Shown here: positions 38,556 through 46,962 of the stretch, in pieces
How positions within the stretch are numbered: position 1 is the stretch's first letter
Layout: the number at the start of each line of letters is the position of its first letter
Assembly (NCBI RefSeq): GCF_015265435.1
Contig: NZ_JABJWH010000036.1
Span: forward strand, 310,001 to 374,000
Source: Alloalcanivorax profundimaris
Lineage (GTDB): Bacteria > Pseudomonadota > Gammaproteobacteria > Pseudomonadales > Alcanivoracaceae
Direction: 5' to 3'
Length of the DNA: 64,000 nucleotides
Made by a program: the position numbers and the translations under genes
The notes under the pieces: generated by a model
Database searches by the model: none
Told to the model about the DNA's origin: nothing
Seen by the model: the letters and a program-made list of their open reading frames with translations, nothing else

Positions 38556-41020
38556 GGCGCCTGTCGATTCCGGCCGGCCTGGCGGTGCTGGCCGCCGCCC
38601 TGGTCATGGTCTTTACCCTCAACAGCTACTACGTCTATGTGCTCGCCAACGTGGCCTTGATCGCCATCGTCGGGGTGGGCCTGAACGTGCTGATCGGTCT
38701 CACCGGCCAGATTTCCTTCGGCCACGTGGGCTTCTACGCCATCGGCGCCTACACCGTGGCCATTCTCACCAGTCAGGCGGGCTGGTCGTTCTGGCCGGCG
38801 TGGCTGGCCGGCGCCCTGGTCGCCACCCTGGCCGGGCTGCTGCTGGCGCTGCCGGCGCTGCGGGTGAAAGGCCCCTATCTGGCGATGATCACCATCGCCT
38901 TCAGCTTTATCGTTCAGCACGCGGTGATCGAGATGGAAGCGCTCACCGGCGGGCAAAACGGCATCATGGGCATCGCCGCGCCCACCCTGGCGGCGAACTG
39001 GAGCATCGAGCAGACCGTGGCGGTGATCGCCCTGCTGACGCTGGCGGTGACCCTGGTGGGCTACGCGCTGCTGGCCCGGGGGACCTGGGGCGCGGCCATG
39101 CGCGCGGTGAAGGACAGCGAAACCGCCGCCGAATCCGTGGGTCTGGGCCCCCTGGTGATCAAGACCGTGGCTTTCATGGTGTCGGCGGGCCTGGCCGGTC
39201 TGGCGGGTGGCCTGTTCGCGCCCCTGTCCGGCTTCGTCACTCCGGATACCTTCAGTTTCATGCAGTCGATTCTGTTCGTGCTGGTGGTGGTGGTCGGCGG
39301 CGCCGGCTCGGTGATCGGCCCGGTGCTGGGCGCGGTGATCCTGGGCCTGCTGCCGGAACTGCTGGCCACCCTGGAAGCCTACCGGCTGCTGTTCTTCGGC
39401 GGCCTGTTGCTGGTGGTGCTGCTGGTGGCCCCCAACGGCCTGATGGGACTGGTGGCGAGCCTGCGCCGGCCCCGGTCCACGGCGGGCGCGGTGCCCGTTG
39501 GCGCCGGCGAGGCCCTGACGGCCCGCGCCCGCCAGGGCCTCGGGCTGGACCGGCTGACCATGCGCTTCGGTGGCGTGCGCGCGGTGGATGACCTCTCAAT
39601 GTCGGTGCCGCCGGGGGCGGTCACCAGCCTGATCGGCCCCAACGGCGCCGGCAAGACCACGGTGCTGAACATGGTCAGCGGCTTCTATCCGCCCACCGAA
39701 GGCCGCTTCGCCCTGGGCGAACGGACCCTGGCGGCGGGCCGCGCTTTCCGCATCGCCCGCCACGGGGTGGCGCGCACCTACCAGACCTCGCAGCTGTTCG
39801 ACACCCTGACGGTGGCGGACAACGTGGCCCTGGCCGCCTGCCGGGGCAAGTTGGGCGGCCTGCTCGGCGCGCGCCGCTTTCTGTCCCGGGCGGCCCGGGA
39901 CCGGGCGGCGGCGTTGCTGGCGTTCTGTGGCTACCGGGGCGCCCTGGATACTCCCGCCAGCCAGTTGCCCCACGTGGACCGGCGGCTGGTGGAAATCGCC
40001 CGGGCCCTGGCCACGGATCCGGATGCCCTGCTGCTGGACGAGCCGGCGGCGGGCCTGTCCCGGGAGGACACCGACCGCCTCGCCGACCTGCTGCGCGCCA
40101 TCGCCGACGCCGGCGTGGCGGTGATGGTGGTGGAGCACGACATGGACCTGGTGATGAAGGTGTCCGACCAGGTGGTGGTGCTGGACACCGGCCGCCTGCT
40201 GGCCGCCGGCGAGCCGGAAACGGTGCGCGCCGATCCGGCGGTGCGCCGCGCCTATCTGGGCGAGGACCTGGATCAGGCGCGGCCGGTGGCGGAGCGCCCC
40301 GCGCGGCGGGGTTCGGAATGGCTGGGCGTCAACCGGCTGGTGGCCGGCTATGGCGCCGAGCCGGTGCTCCACGAGGTGAGCCTGAAGGTGCGGCAAGGGG
40401 AAATGGTGGCGCTGCTGGGCGCCAACGGCGCCGGCAAGTCCACGCTGATGCGCGCCCTGGCCGGCCTCCATCCGGTGCAGGCTGGCGGCGTGCACCTGGA
40501 CGGTCGGGCGCTGGAAAAAATGCCCGCCGAGGCCATCGTGCGCCAGGGTCTGGTGCTGGTGCCGGAGGGCCGGCAGGTGTTTCCGGAGCTGTCGGTGCAG
40601 GACAACATCCGCCTGGGGGCGTTTCTTTGCCCCGGCGATCGGGAGACGCGTCTGGAGGAAATGTTCGAGCGCTTCCCGCGTCTGCGCGAGCGGCGTCATC
40701 AGCGTGCTGGTTTGCTGTCCGGCGGCGAGCAGCAAATGCTGGCGGTGGCCCGCGGCCTGATGAGCCGGCCCCGGGTGCTGCTGCTGGATGAGCCCTCCCT
40801 GGGCCTGGCGCCGAAGATCATCGACGAGCTGTTCACGGCGTTGGATCGGCTGCGCCGGGAGGACATGACCATTGTGCTGGTGGATCAGATGGCGGCGTTG
40901 GCGCTGTCCCTGGCGGACCGCGCCTACGTCATCGAAGGCGGCCGGGTCATGGCGGAGGGCACCGCCAAGGAAATCGCCGACAGCCCGGAACTGGCCGACG
41001 CCTACCTGGGCGCCGGCTGA
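38552..41020 (+). CDS. fused ABC transporter permease/ATPase/ATPase (LivM-LivG-LivF)
   Basis: One uninterrupted 822 aa reading frame carries three normally separate subunits. Residues 1-305 form a LivM permease (NVLIGLTGQISFGHVGFYAIGA). Residues 330-570 form a LivG ATPase with Walker A GPNGAGKTT at 362 and Walker B LLLDEPAAGL. Residues 590-822 form a LivF ATPase with Walker A GANGAGKST at 623, signature LSGGEQQ at 722 and Walker B LLLDEPSLGL. In the LivG part the signature position reads LPHVDRR rather than a G-Q containing motif. The start is ATG 38552, within the ATGA overlap with LivH. With LivH and the binding protein this makes a complete importer. Confidence 0.93.
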   Translation: MRRLSIPAGLAVLAAALVMVFTLNSYYVYVLANVALIAIVGVGLNVLIGLTGQISFGHVGFYAIGAYTVAILTSQAGWSFWPAWLAGALVATLAGLLLALPALRVKGPYLAMITIAFSFIVQHAVIEMEALTGGQNGIMGIAAPTLAANWSIEQTVAVIALLTLAVTLVGYALLARGTWGAAMRAVKDSETAAESVGLGPLVIKTVAFMVSAGLAGLAGGLFAPLSGFVTPDTFSFMQSILFVLVVVVGGAGSVIGPVLGAVILGLLPELLATLEAYRLLFFGGLLLVVLLVAPNGLMGLVASLRRPRSTAGAVPVGAGEALTARARQGLGLDRLTMRFGGVRAVDDLSMSVPPGAVTSLIGPNGAGKTTVLNMVSGFYPPTEGRFALGERTLAAGRAFRIARHGVARTYQTSQLFDTLTVADNVALAACRGKLGGLLGARRFLSRAARDRAAALLAFCGYRGALDTPASQLPHVDRRLVEIARALATDPDALLLDEPAAGLSREDTDRLADLLRAIADAGVAVMVVEHDMDLVMKVSDQVVVLDTGRLLAAGEPETVRADPAVRRAYLGEDLDQARPVAERPARRGSEWLGVNRLVAGYGAEPVLHEVSLKVRQGEMVALLGANGAGKSTLMRALAGLHPVQAGGVHLDGRALEKMPAEAIVRQGLVLVPEGRQVFPELSVQDNIRLGAFLCPGDRETRLEEMFERFPRLRERRHQRAGLLSGGEQQMLAVARGLMSRPRVLLLDEPSLGLAPKIIDELFTALDRLRREDMTIVLVDQMAALALSLADRAYVIEGGRVMAEGTAKEIADSPELADAYLGAG

Positions 41021-41043
41021 AGCGGAGCGCCGCCCGGGCGCCG

Positions 41044-43122
41044 CTACTCCTGCAGCAGGCTGATATCGGCCACGTTCAGGAACAGATCGCGCAGGAAGCT
41101 GAGCAGGGCCAGGCGGTTGCCGCGCACCGCCGGGTCCTCGGCCATCACCATGACGGTGTCGAAGAAGGCGTCCACCGGTTCGCGCAGCTCGGCCAGCAGC
41201 GCCAGCACCGCCTCGTAGTTGCCTTCCTCCAGCAGCGGCTCGCTGCGTTCGTAGGCGTTCACCACCAGATCGGTGAGGGTCTGTTCCGCTTCATCTTCCA
41301 GCAGAGCACCGTCGATTTCCTCCGGCGGCGCTTCCTCCAGCTTGGCGAGAATATTGGAGACCCGCTTGTTGGCGGCGGCCAGGGCGGCGGCTTCCTCGCG
41401 CTGCTGGAAGGCGGCCACCGCTTTCACCCGGCGGTCGAAGTCCAGTGGCTTGCGGCAGGCGTCGTCGAGGGCCAGCACCGACTGGATCACCGGCGTGGCG
41501 ATGCCCTGCTCCTGGTACATGGCCCGGTAGCGGCCCTTCACGAAATCGAAGGCCTCGTCCACCCGGGCGGCGTCGATGCGCCCTTCCAACCGGGCGGCGG
41601 CCTGTTCCAGCAGTTCGCGCAGATCCAGGGCCAGGCCGTTCTCGATGATGATGCGCAGAATGCCCAGGGTGGCCCGGCGCAGCGCGTAGGGGTCCTTGGT
41701 GCCGGTGGGTGTCTGGCCGATGCCGAAGATGCCCACCAGGGTGTCGATCTTGTCCGCCAGGGACACCGCCTGGCCGGTTTTGGTTCGTGGCAGGGTGTCG
41801 CCGGCGAAGCGCGGCAGGTACTGCTCGTGCAGGGCCTCGGCCAGCTCCTCCGGCAGCCCTTCGTTGCGGGCCAGGTAATAGCCCATGACGCCCTGCATGG
41901 TGTCGAACTCGTAGACCATCTCGCTGTTGAGGTCGGCCTTGCTGAGGGCACCGGCGCGGCGCGCCAGTTGTTCGTCGCCGCCGATGTGGTTGGCGATCAC
42001 GCCGGCCAGGGCGCCGATGCGCTCGCACTTGTCCGCCAGGGTGCCGAGCTGTTGTTGGAACACCACCTGGGCCAGGCCCTGGGCGTGCTGCTCCAGCGGT
42101 TTCTTGCAATCGTTGTCGTAGAAGAAAGCGGCGTCCGCCAGACGCGGGCGGATCACTTTCTCGTTGCCGGCGGCCACCTTGGCCGGGTCCCGGGATTCGA
42201 TGTTGCTGATGGTGATGAAGCGCGGCATCAGCTTGCCGTCGGCGTCGAGCACGGAGAAGTATTTCTGGTGCTCTTCCATGGCGCTGATCAGCGCCTCCTG
42301 GGGCACGCGCAGGAAGTCGTCGTCGAAGCGCCCGGCCAGGGCCACCGGCCATTCCACCAGGGCGGTGACCTCGTCGAGCAGATCGTCGTCGATGCGCGCT
42401 TCGCCGCCGGCGTCGCGGCCGGCTTGCTCCGCCTGCTGGCGGATCATCTCGCGGCGGCGCCCGAAGTCGGCGATCACCTTGCCGTCCTGTTCCAGGCGGG
42501 TGGCGTAGTCGCCGGCCTCGGCCAGCTCGATGGCCTGGGGTGCGTGGAAACGGTGGCCGTGGGTGGCGCGACCGGACTGCTGGTCGAGCAGTTCGAAGTC
42601 GATGACTTCCTTGCCAAACAGCGCCACCAGCCAGTGCGCCGGGCGCACGAACTGCACCTTGCGGCGGCCCCAGCGCATGCGCTTGGGAATCGGCAGCTTG
42701 TTCACCGCCTGGGCGACGAATTCCGGCACCAGCTCGGCGGCGGCGCGGCCGGTTTCCTCCAGGCGCGCGAACAGGCGCTCGCCCTTGTCGGTTTGCTGGC
42801 GGTCGAGCTGGTCCACGGTCAGGCCCACGGACGCGGCGAAGCCCTCGGCGGCCTTGGTGGGGTTGCCGTCGCCGTCGAAGGCGGCCTTCACCGCCGGGCC
42901 CAGGCGCTCCACCTGGCGGTCCGGCTGTTTGGCGTCCAGGTCGCGGACCAGCACCGCCAGGCGGCGCGGCGCGGCGAAGCTTTCCACGGCGCCATGGCCC
43001 AGGCCGGCGTCGTCCAGCTGACGCACCAGCTCCTCGGTGAGGGCGGCGCTCAGGGTGGGCAGTGCCTTGGGCGGCAGTTCCTCGGTGCCCAGCTCGATCA
43101 GCAGATCCCGTTGTTCGCTCAT
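41044..43122 (-). CDS. glyS: glycine--tRNA ligase subunit beta
   Basis: This 692 aa beta chain of the alpha2beta2 bacterial glycyl-tRNA synthetase begins [18 protein letters not shown] and has the B3/B4-like and HD-like central parts ([20 protein letters not shown]) and a C-terminal anticodon-binding region ([21 protein letters not shown]). The length matches E. coli GlyS (689 aa). It overlaps glyQ by 4 nt and converges on the ABC fusion gene with a 23 bp spacer that can form a bulged GC hairpin. Confidence 0.97.
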   Translation of the reverse strand: MSEQRDLLIELGTEELPPKALPTLSAALTEELVRQLDDAGLGHGAVESFAAPRRLAVLVRDLDAKQPDRQVERLGPAVKAAFDGDGNPTKAAEGFAASVGLTVDQLDRQQTDKGERLFARLEETGRAAAELVPEFVAQAVNKLPIPKRMRWGRRKVQFVRPAHWLVALFGKEVIDFELLDQQSGRATHGHRFHAPQAIELAEAGDYATRLEQDGKVIADFGRRREMIRQQAEQAGRDAGGEARIDDDLLDEVTALVEWPVALAGRFDDDFLRVPQEALISAMEEHQKYFSVLDADGKLMPRFITISNIESRDPAKVAAGNEKVIRPRLADAAFFYDNDCKKPLEQHAQGLAQVVFQQQLGTLADKCERIGALAGVIANHIGGDEQLARRAGALSKADLNSEMVYEFDTMQGVMGYYLARNEGLPEELAEALHEQYLPRFAGDTLPRTKTGQAVSLADKIDTLVGIFGIGQTPTGTKDPYALRRATLGILRIIIENGLALDLRELLEQAAARLEGRIDAARVDEAFDFVKGRYRAMYQEQGIATPVIQSVLALDDACRKPLDFDRRVKAVAAFQQREEAAALAAANKRVSNILAKLEEAPPEEIDGALLEDEAEQTLTDLVVNAYERSEPLLEEGNYEAVLALLAELREPVDAFFDTVMVMAEDPAVRGNRLALLSFLRDLFLNVADISLLQE

Positions 43123-44102
43123 GCCTTGCCCCCTTTCTTCTTGGCCGCTTTCCGCTCTTGCTGTTGAAGCTGTGCTTCCACCTCCTCGCGGATGTCGTCG
43201 TCGGCCATCGGGAAGCCCAGCTTGCGGCGCGCGTCGAAGTAGGCCTGGGCCACTGCCCGGGCCAGGGTGCGCACGCGCAGGATGAAGCGCTGGCGCTCGG
43301 TGACCGAGATCGCCTTGCGCGCGTCCAGCAGGTTGAAGGTGTGGGAGGCCTTGAGCACGTATTCGTAGGCCGGCAGGGGCAGCCCCGCCTCGATCAGCTT
43401 GGTGGACTCGCTTTCGAACAGATCGAACTGCTGGAACAGCGCTTCCACGTTGGCGTGTTCAAAGTTGAAGGTGGACATCTCCACCTCGTTCTGCAGGAAG
43501 ACGTCACCGTAGGTCACGGTGCCGGACGGGCCCTTGGACCACACCAGGTCGTAGACCGAATCCACGCCCTGCAGATACATGGCCAGGCGTTCCAGGCCGT
43601 AGGTCAGCTCGCCGGTGACCGGGTAGCAGTCGATGCCGCCGACTTGCTGGAAGTAGGTGAACTGGGTCACCTCCATGCCGTCCAGCCAGATTTCCCAGCC
43701 CAGGCCCCAGGCGCCCAGGGTGGGGGATTCCCAGTTGTCCTCGACGAAGCGGATGTCGTGGGTGAGCGGATCGAAGCCCAGCCGGCGCAGGGAATCCAGG
43801 TACAGCTCCTGGATGTCGTCCGGGGAGGGCTTGAGCACCACCTGGAACTGGTAATAGTGCTGCAGCCGGTTGGGGTTCTCGCCGTAGCGGCCGTCGGTGG
43901 GCCGCCGGGAGGGCTGCACATAGGCGCTGTTCCAGTTCTCCGGGCCGATGGCGCGCAGGAAGGTGCTGGGGTGAAAGGTCCCCGCGCCCACTTCCATGTC
44001 CAGGGGCTGCACCACCACGCAGCCCTGCTCCGCCCAATATTGCTGCAGGGCCAGAATCAGGCCCTGGAATGTGCTTACGTCCGCTTGCGGTTGGTCCGCC
44101 AT
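43119..44102 (-). CDS. glyQ: glycine--tRNA ligase subunit alpha
   Basis: This 327 aa catalytic alpha chain begins at ATG 44102 and has [18 protein letters not shown], the family N-terminus. The [16 protein letters not shown] and [17 protein letters not shown] motifs bind ATP and glycine. A lysine-rich tail ([12 protein letters not shown]) is slightly longer than in E. coli (303 aa). The frame stays open upstream into tag on the other strand, but that part is not GlyQ. It is coupled to glyS and divergent from tag. Confidence 0.97.
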   Translation of the reverse strand: MADQPQADVSTFQGLILALQQYWAEQGCVVVQPLDMEVGAGTFHPSTFLRAIGPENWNSAYVQPSRRPTDGRYGENPNRLQHYYQFQVVLKPSPDDIQELYLDSLRRLGFDPLTHDIRFVEDNWESPTLGAWGLGWEIWLDGMEVTQFTYFQQVGGIDCYPVTGELTYGLERLAMYLQGVDSVYDLVWSKGPSGTVTYGDVFLQNEVEMSTFNFEHANVEALFQQFDLFESESTKLIEAGLPLPAYEYVLKASHTFNLLDARKAISVTERQRFILRVRTLARAVAQAYFDARRKLGFPMADDDIREEVEAQLQQQERKAAKKKGGKA

Positions 44103-44195
44103 GGTTGATCCCGTTGTTCGTTCCGATCGCCGAGTCATTGAATTGAAGGGGGGCAAGTATAGCGTCCCCCAAGGGCCGGTGATACCGTGCTTCCC

Positions 44196-44756
44196 ATGGA
44201 ACGCTGCCCCTGGTGTGGCACCGACCCGCTCTATGTGGCCTACCACGACGAGGAATGGGGCGTGCCCGAATACGACCAACGCCGCCTGTTCGAATTCCTG
44301 TTGCTGGAAGGCGCCCAGGCGGGCCTGAGCTGGATCACCGTGCTGCGCAAGCGCGAGAATTACCGGCGTGCCCTGGACGGCTTCGACCCGGAGCGCATCG
44401 CCCGCTACGACGACGCCCGGGTGGCCGCCCTGCTCCAGGACACCGGCCTGATCCGCAACCGCCTGAAGATGCGCGCCGCCGTGGGCAACGCCCGCGCCTG
44501 GCTGGACCTGCGCGACGCCGGCATCGACCCGGTTGCCCTGATCTGGGGCTTCGTCGACGGCGAACCCCGGGTCAACCGCTTCCGGACGCTCTCCGAGGTG
44601 CCCGTCACCACCCCCGCCGCCGAGGCCATGAGCAAGGACCTGAAGAAACGGGGCTTCCGTTTCGTCGGCCCCACCATCATGTATGCCTTCATGCAGGCCG
44701 CCGGCCTGGTCAACGACCATCTGGTGAGCTGTCCGCGCCACCGGGAGTTGGCCTGA
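44196..44756 (+). CDS. tag: DNA-3-methyladenine glycosylase I
   Basis: This 186 aa protein excises 3-methyladenine from alkylated DNA. The ATG 44196 gives [22 protein letters not shown], aligning with E. coli Tag from its first residue. The zinc ligands correspond to Cys4, the His of YHDEEW, and the His/Cys of VNDHLVSC near the end. The substrate motif [17 protein letters not shown] is intact. A GTG at 44187 is the alternative start. The glyS-glyQ-tag order is conserved in pseudomonads. Confidence 0.95.
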   Translation: MERCPWCGTDPLYVAYHDEEWGVPEYDQRRLFEFLLLEGAQAGLSWITVLRKRENYRRALDGFDPERIARYDDARVAALLQDTGLIRNRLKMRAAVGNARAWLDLRDAGIDPVALIWGFVDGEPRVNRFRTLSEVPVTTPAAEAMSKDLKKRGFRFVGPTIMYAFMQAAGLVNDHLVSCPRHRELA

Positions 44757-44838
44757 GTCACATTGCGTAACAGCTTTTACGCCGCCTTCACCGAAGCTGG
44801 TACGGCCCTTGCTGGGGACCGGTTGAATGGAGGCACCC

Positions 44839-45561
44839 ATGAAACCTGTACTGATTCTGAAAACCGGCTCCACCTATCCGATCCTTCGCCAGCACTATGG
44901 TGACTTCGAGGACTGGATCGGTCGGGGGCTGGGCGAGCGCACTCCGGTGCGCGTGGTGGACGCCCTGGACGGCGATCCCCTGCCGCACCCCTCGGAGGCC
45001 GCCGGCGTGGTGATCAGCGGTTCCCACGCCATGCTTACCGATGAAGCCCCCTGGATGCGGCGACTGATGCGCTGGCTGGAGGACGCCCTGGGCCAGGCCG
45101 AGGCGCCGCCCATGCTGGGCATTTGTTTCGGCCACCAGCTGTTGGCGCGCACCCTGGGCGGCGAGGTGGATGATCATCCGCTGGGCATGGAGGTGGGCAC
45201 CGTGGCCCTGCGGCTGTCGCCGCGGGCGCGGGCGGACGCCCTGCTGGGCGGCCTGTGGGACCAGCCCTGGGCGCAGATGATGCACCGCCAGTCGGTGCTG
45301 GTGGCGCCACCCGGCGTGGAGGTGCTGGCCAGCAACGGCCACGACAGCTGCCAGGCGTTTCGCTACGGCAGCCGGGTCTGGGGCTGCCAGTTCCATCCGG
45401 AATTCAGCGCCGATGTTACCCGTGCCTACCTGCAGGCCCAGCGTGGCCACGCCCTCACCGACCAGCGCGTGGACGACGCCCTGCCCAAGGTGCGTGAGTG
45501 CCATCAGGCGTCCTCGATCCTGATGCATTTCGCCGAGCGGGCGGTGCCGGCGGCGGCCTGA
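44839..45561 (+). CDS. class I glutamine amidotransferase-like protein
   Basis: This 240 aa stand-alone GATase domain has the nucleophile in [10 protein letters not shown] and the catalytic His-Glu pair in CQFHPEF. It resembles YfeJ/GuaA-N-like proteins annotated as GMP synthase-like glutamine amidotransferase. The partner synthase domain is absent, so the acceptor is unknown. I place the start at 44839, because GGAGG sits 5 nt upstream. An in-frame ATG at 44827 overlaps that ribosome-binding site. Confidence 0.88.
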   Translation: MKPVLILKTGSTYPILRQHYGDFEDWIGRGLGERTPVRVVDALDGDPLPHPSEAAGVVISGSHAMLTDEAPWMRRLMRWLEDALGQAEAPPMLGICFGHQLLARTLGGEVDDHPLGMEVGTVALRLSPRARADALLGGLWDQPWAQMMHRQSVLVAPPGVEVLASNGHDSCQAFRYGSRVWGCQFHPEFSADVTRAYLQAQRGHALTDQRVDDALPKVRECHQASSILMHFAERAVPAAA

Positions 45562-45605
45562 GCCGGATCGATTGGTGTAGCATGCGGGGTCAAAGACGAC
45601 CCCGG

Positions 45606-46229
45606 ATGCCCATGACCGACCCCTACCGCGACCAGCACAAGCAGCGCCTGGCTTATATGCCCTGGCTGTACCCGCGCCTCAAGCCCCGCCACCGGGCCTG
45701 GGCGGAGCCCTGGCAGGCGGCGCTGCAGGCGGAGTGGTCCAGGTTGGAAACGGTGCACTTCGGGGTGCACTGTTTTGTCGCACCCCAGGCACGCCTGTTC
45801 GCCGAACCGGGGCGTGACATCCGCATCGGCGACCACACCCAGCTGGCCGCCGACTGCGTGCTCCATGGCCCTTTGACCCTGGGCGACCACGTCAGCATCA
45901 ACCACCATGCCACTCTGGAAGGGGGCGCCGCCGGTATCGAGATCGGCGACCACACCCGCATTGCCGCCTACGCCACTCTGTACGCCTTCGACCACGGCCT
46001 GGACGCCGGCGCCCTGGTGCGCGAGCAGCCGGTGCGCTCCCGGGGCATCCGTATTGGCCGGGATGTCTGGCTGGGCGCGCGGGCCGGCGTGGTGGACGGC
46101 GTCACCATCGGCGACCATGCGGTGGTCGGCATGGGAGCGGTGGTGACCCGGGACGTGCCGCCCTGGACCATCGTCGCCGGCAACCCGGCCCGCCCCATCG
46201 GCCGCCGGCCCGGCGCCCCGCCGCCCTGA
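45606..46229 (+). CDS. hexapeptide-repeat acyltransferase (left-handed beta-helix)
   Basis: This is a 207 aa acyltransferase with repeated [IV]-G-x-x hexapeptides (IRIGDHTQLAADC, ITIGDH-like turns) forming a left-handed beta-helix, and the C-terminal GAVVTRDVPPWTIVAGNPAR of the maltose/galactoside O-acetyltransferase group. The histidine expected to be catalytic is in YAFDHG. It could acetylate a sugar or surface glycan. No glycan genes adjoin it. ATGs at 45606 and 45612 are both possible starts. Confidence 0.85.
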   Translation: MPMTDPYRDQHKQRLAYMPWLYPRLKPRHRAWAEPWQAALQAEWSRLETVHFGVHCFVAPQARLFAEPGRDIRIGDHTQLAADCVLHGPLTLGDHVSINHHATLEGGAAGIEIGDHTRIAAYATLYAFDHGLDAGALVREQPVRSRGIRIGRDVWLGARAGVVDGVTIGDHAVVGMGAVVTRDVPPWTIVAGNPARPIGRRPGAPPP

Positions 46230-46251
46230 CACATCCGGAAACAGGACCCTG

Positions 46252-46282
46252 TTGAACAGTGTTCAGAAACCATGGCTATAAT
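46252..46282 (+). promoter_or_regulatory. promoter with overlapping palindromic operator of the TetR-LplT/PlsC operon
   Basis: TGAACA-G-TGTTCA (46253-46265) is a perfect inverted repeat covering the -35 region (TTGAAC, 46252-46257). A perfect -10 TATAAT follows at 46277-46282, with a 19 bp spacer. A repressor at the palindrome would block RNA polymerase. Autoregulation by the TetR protein is the simplest reading. Confidence 0.6.
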
Positions 46283-46317
46283 GGCCGCGTTTCCCGCCGC
46301 TGGACAAGGAGGGCGCC

Positions 46318-46962
46318 ATGGCACGCCGTAACGAACACAGCAAGCCGGAATTGCGGGCCCTGGCCATCGGCACGGTCCGCACCCTGGTGGCCGAGCAGGG
46401 CCTGGATAAACTGAGCGTGCGCCAGGTGGCGCGCCGCCTGGGCTATGCCCCGGCCATGCTCTACCACCTGTTCGCCAACCTGGACGATCTGATCCTGCAT
46501 GTGAACGCGGACACCCTGGATGGCTTGCTTGATCGCATGGACGCGGCCTCCGGAATGGAGAACCCGGAGGCGGCATTGACCGCCATGGCCCATTATTATC
46601 TCGACCTTTCCCGGGCCCACACGCCGCTTTGGCAACTGGTGTTCGAGCACCGCATGGCCAACGGCGCGGAGGTGCCGGCCTGGTACGCGCGCCGTACCCG
46701 GGCCCTGTTCCTGATGGTGGAGCGCCAGCTTCAACGGCTGGCGCCCTGGGCCACGGAGGAAGAGCGGCGGTTGGGCGCGCGCACCCTGTGGGGCGGCCTG
46801 CACGGCGTCTGCGTGCTGCAGGCGAACAACAAACTGGACGTGGCCGGCGACGCGGATCCGCGCGCCATGGTGGATTCCCTGCTGCGTCATTACCTGGCGG
46901 ACTGGTCGGCGACCACCAACCGGTCCCCCGACGAGGCTTCACCGCACGGAGACGGGGCATGA
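46318..46962 (+). CDS. TetR/AcrR family transcriptional regulator
   Basis: This 214 aa regulator has an N-terminal helix-turn-helix (LSVRQVARRLGYAPAMLYHLFANLDDLI, about 38-65) and a C-terminal ligand domain of the WHG type (GARTLWGGLHGVCVLQ). Its ATG follows GGAGG. The stop overlaps the start of the LplT-PlsC fusion gene as ATGA, so the pair is translated together and the regulator probably senses a lipid-like ligand related to its partner. Confidence 0.9.
   Translation: MARRNEHSKPELRALAIGTVRTLVAEQGLDKLSVRQVARRLGYAPAMLYHLFANLDDLILHVNADTLDGLLDRMDAASGMENPEAALTAMAHYYLDLSRAHTPLWQLVFEHRMANGAEVPAWYARRTRALFLMVERQLQRLAPWATEEERRLGARTLWGGLHGVCVLQANNKLDVAGDADPRAMVDSLLRHYLADWSATTNRSPDEASPHGDGA

Noticed and set aside
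41020-41045. Hairpin between the ABC fusion gene and glyS
   Set aside because: The stem is GC-rich but bulged and has no T-run. It is too weak to call as a terminator from sequence alone.
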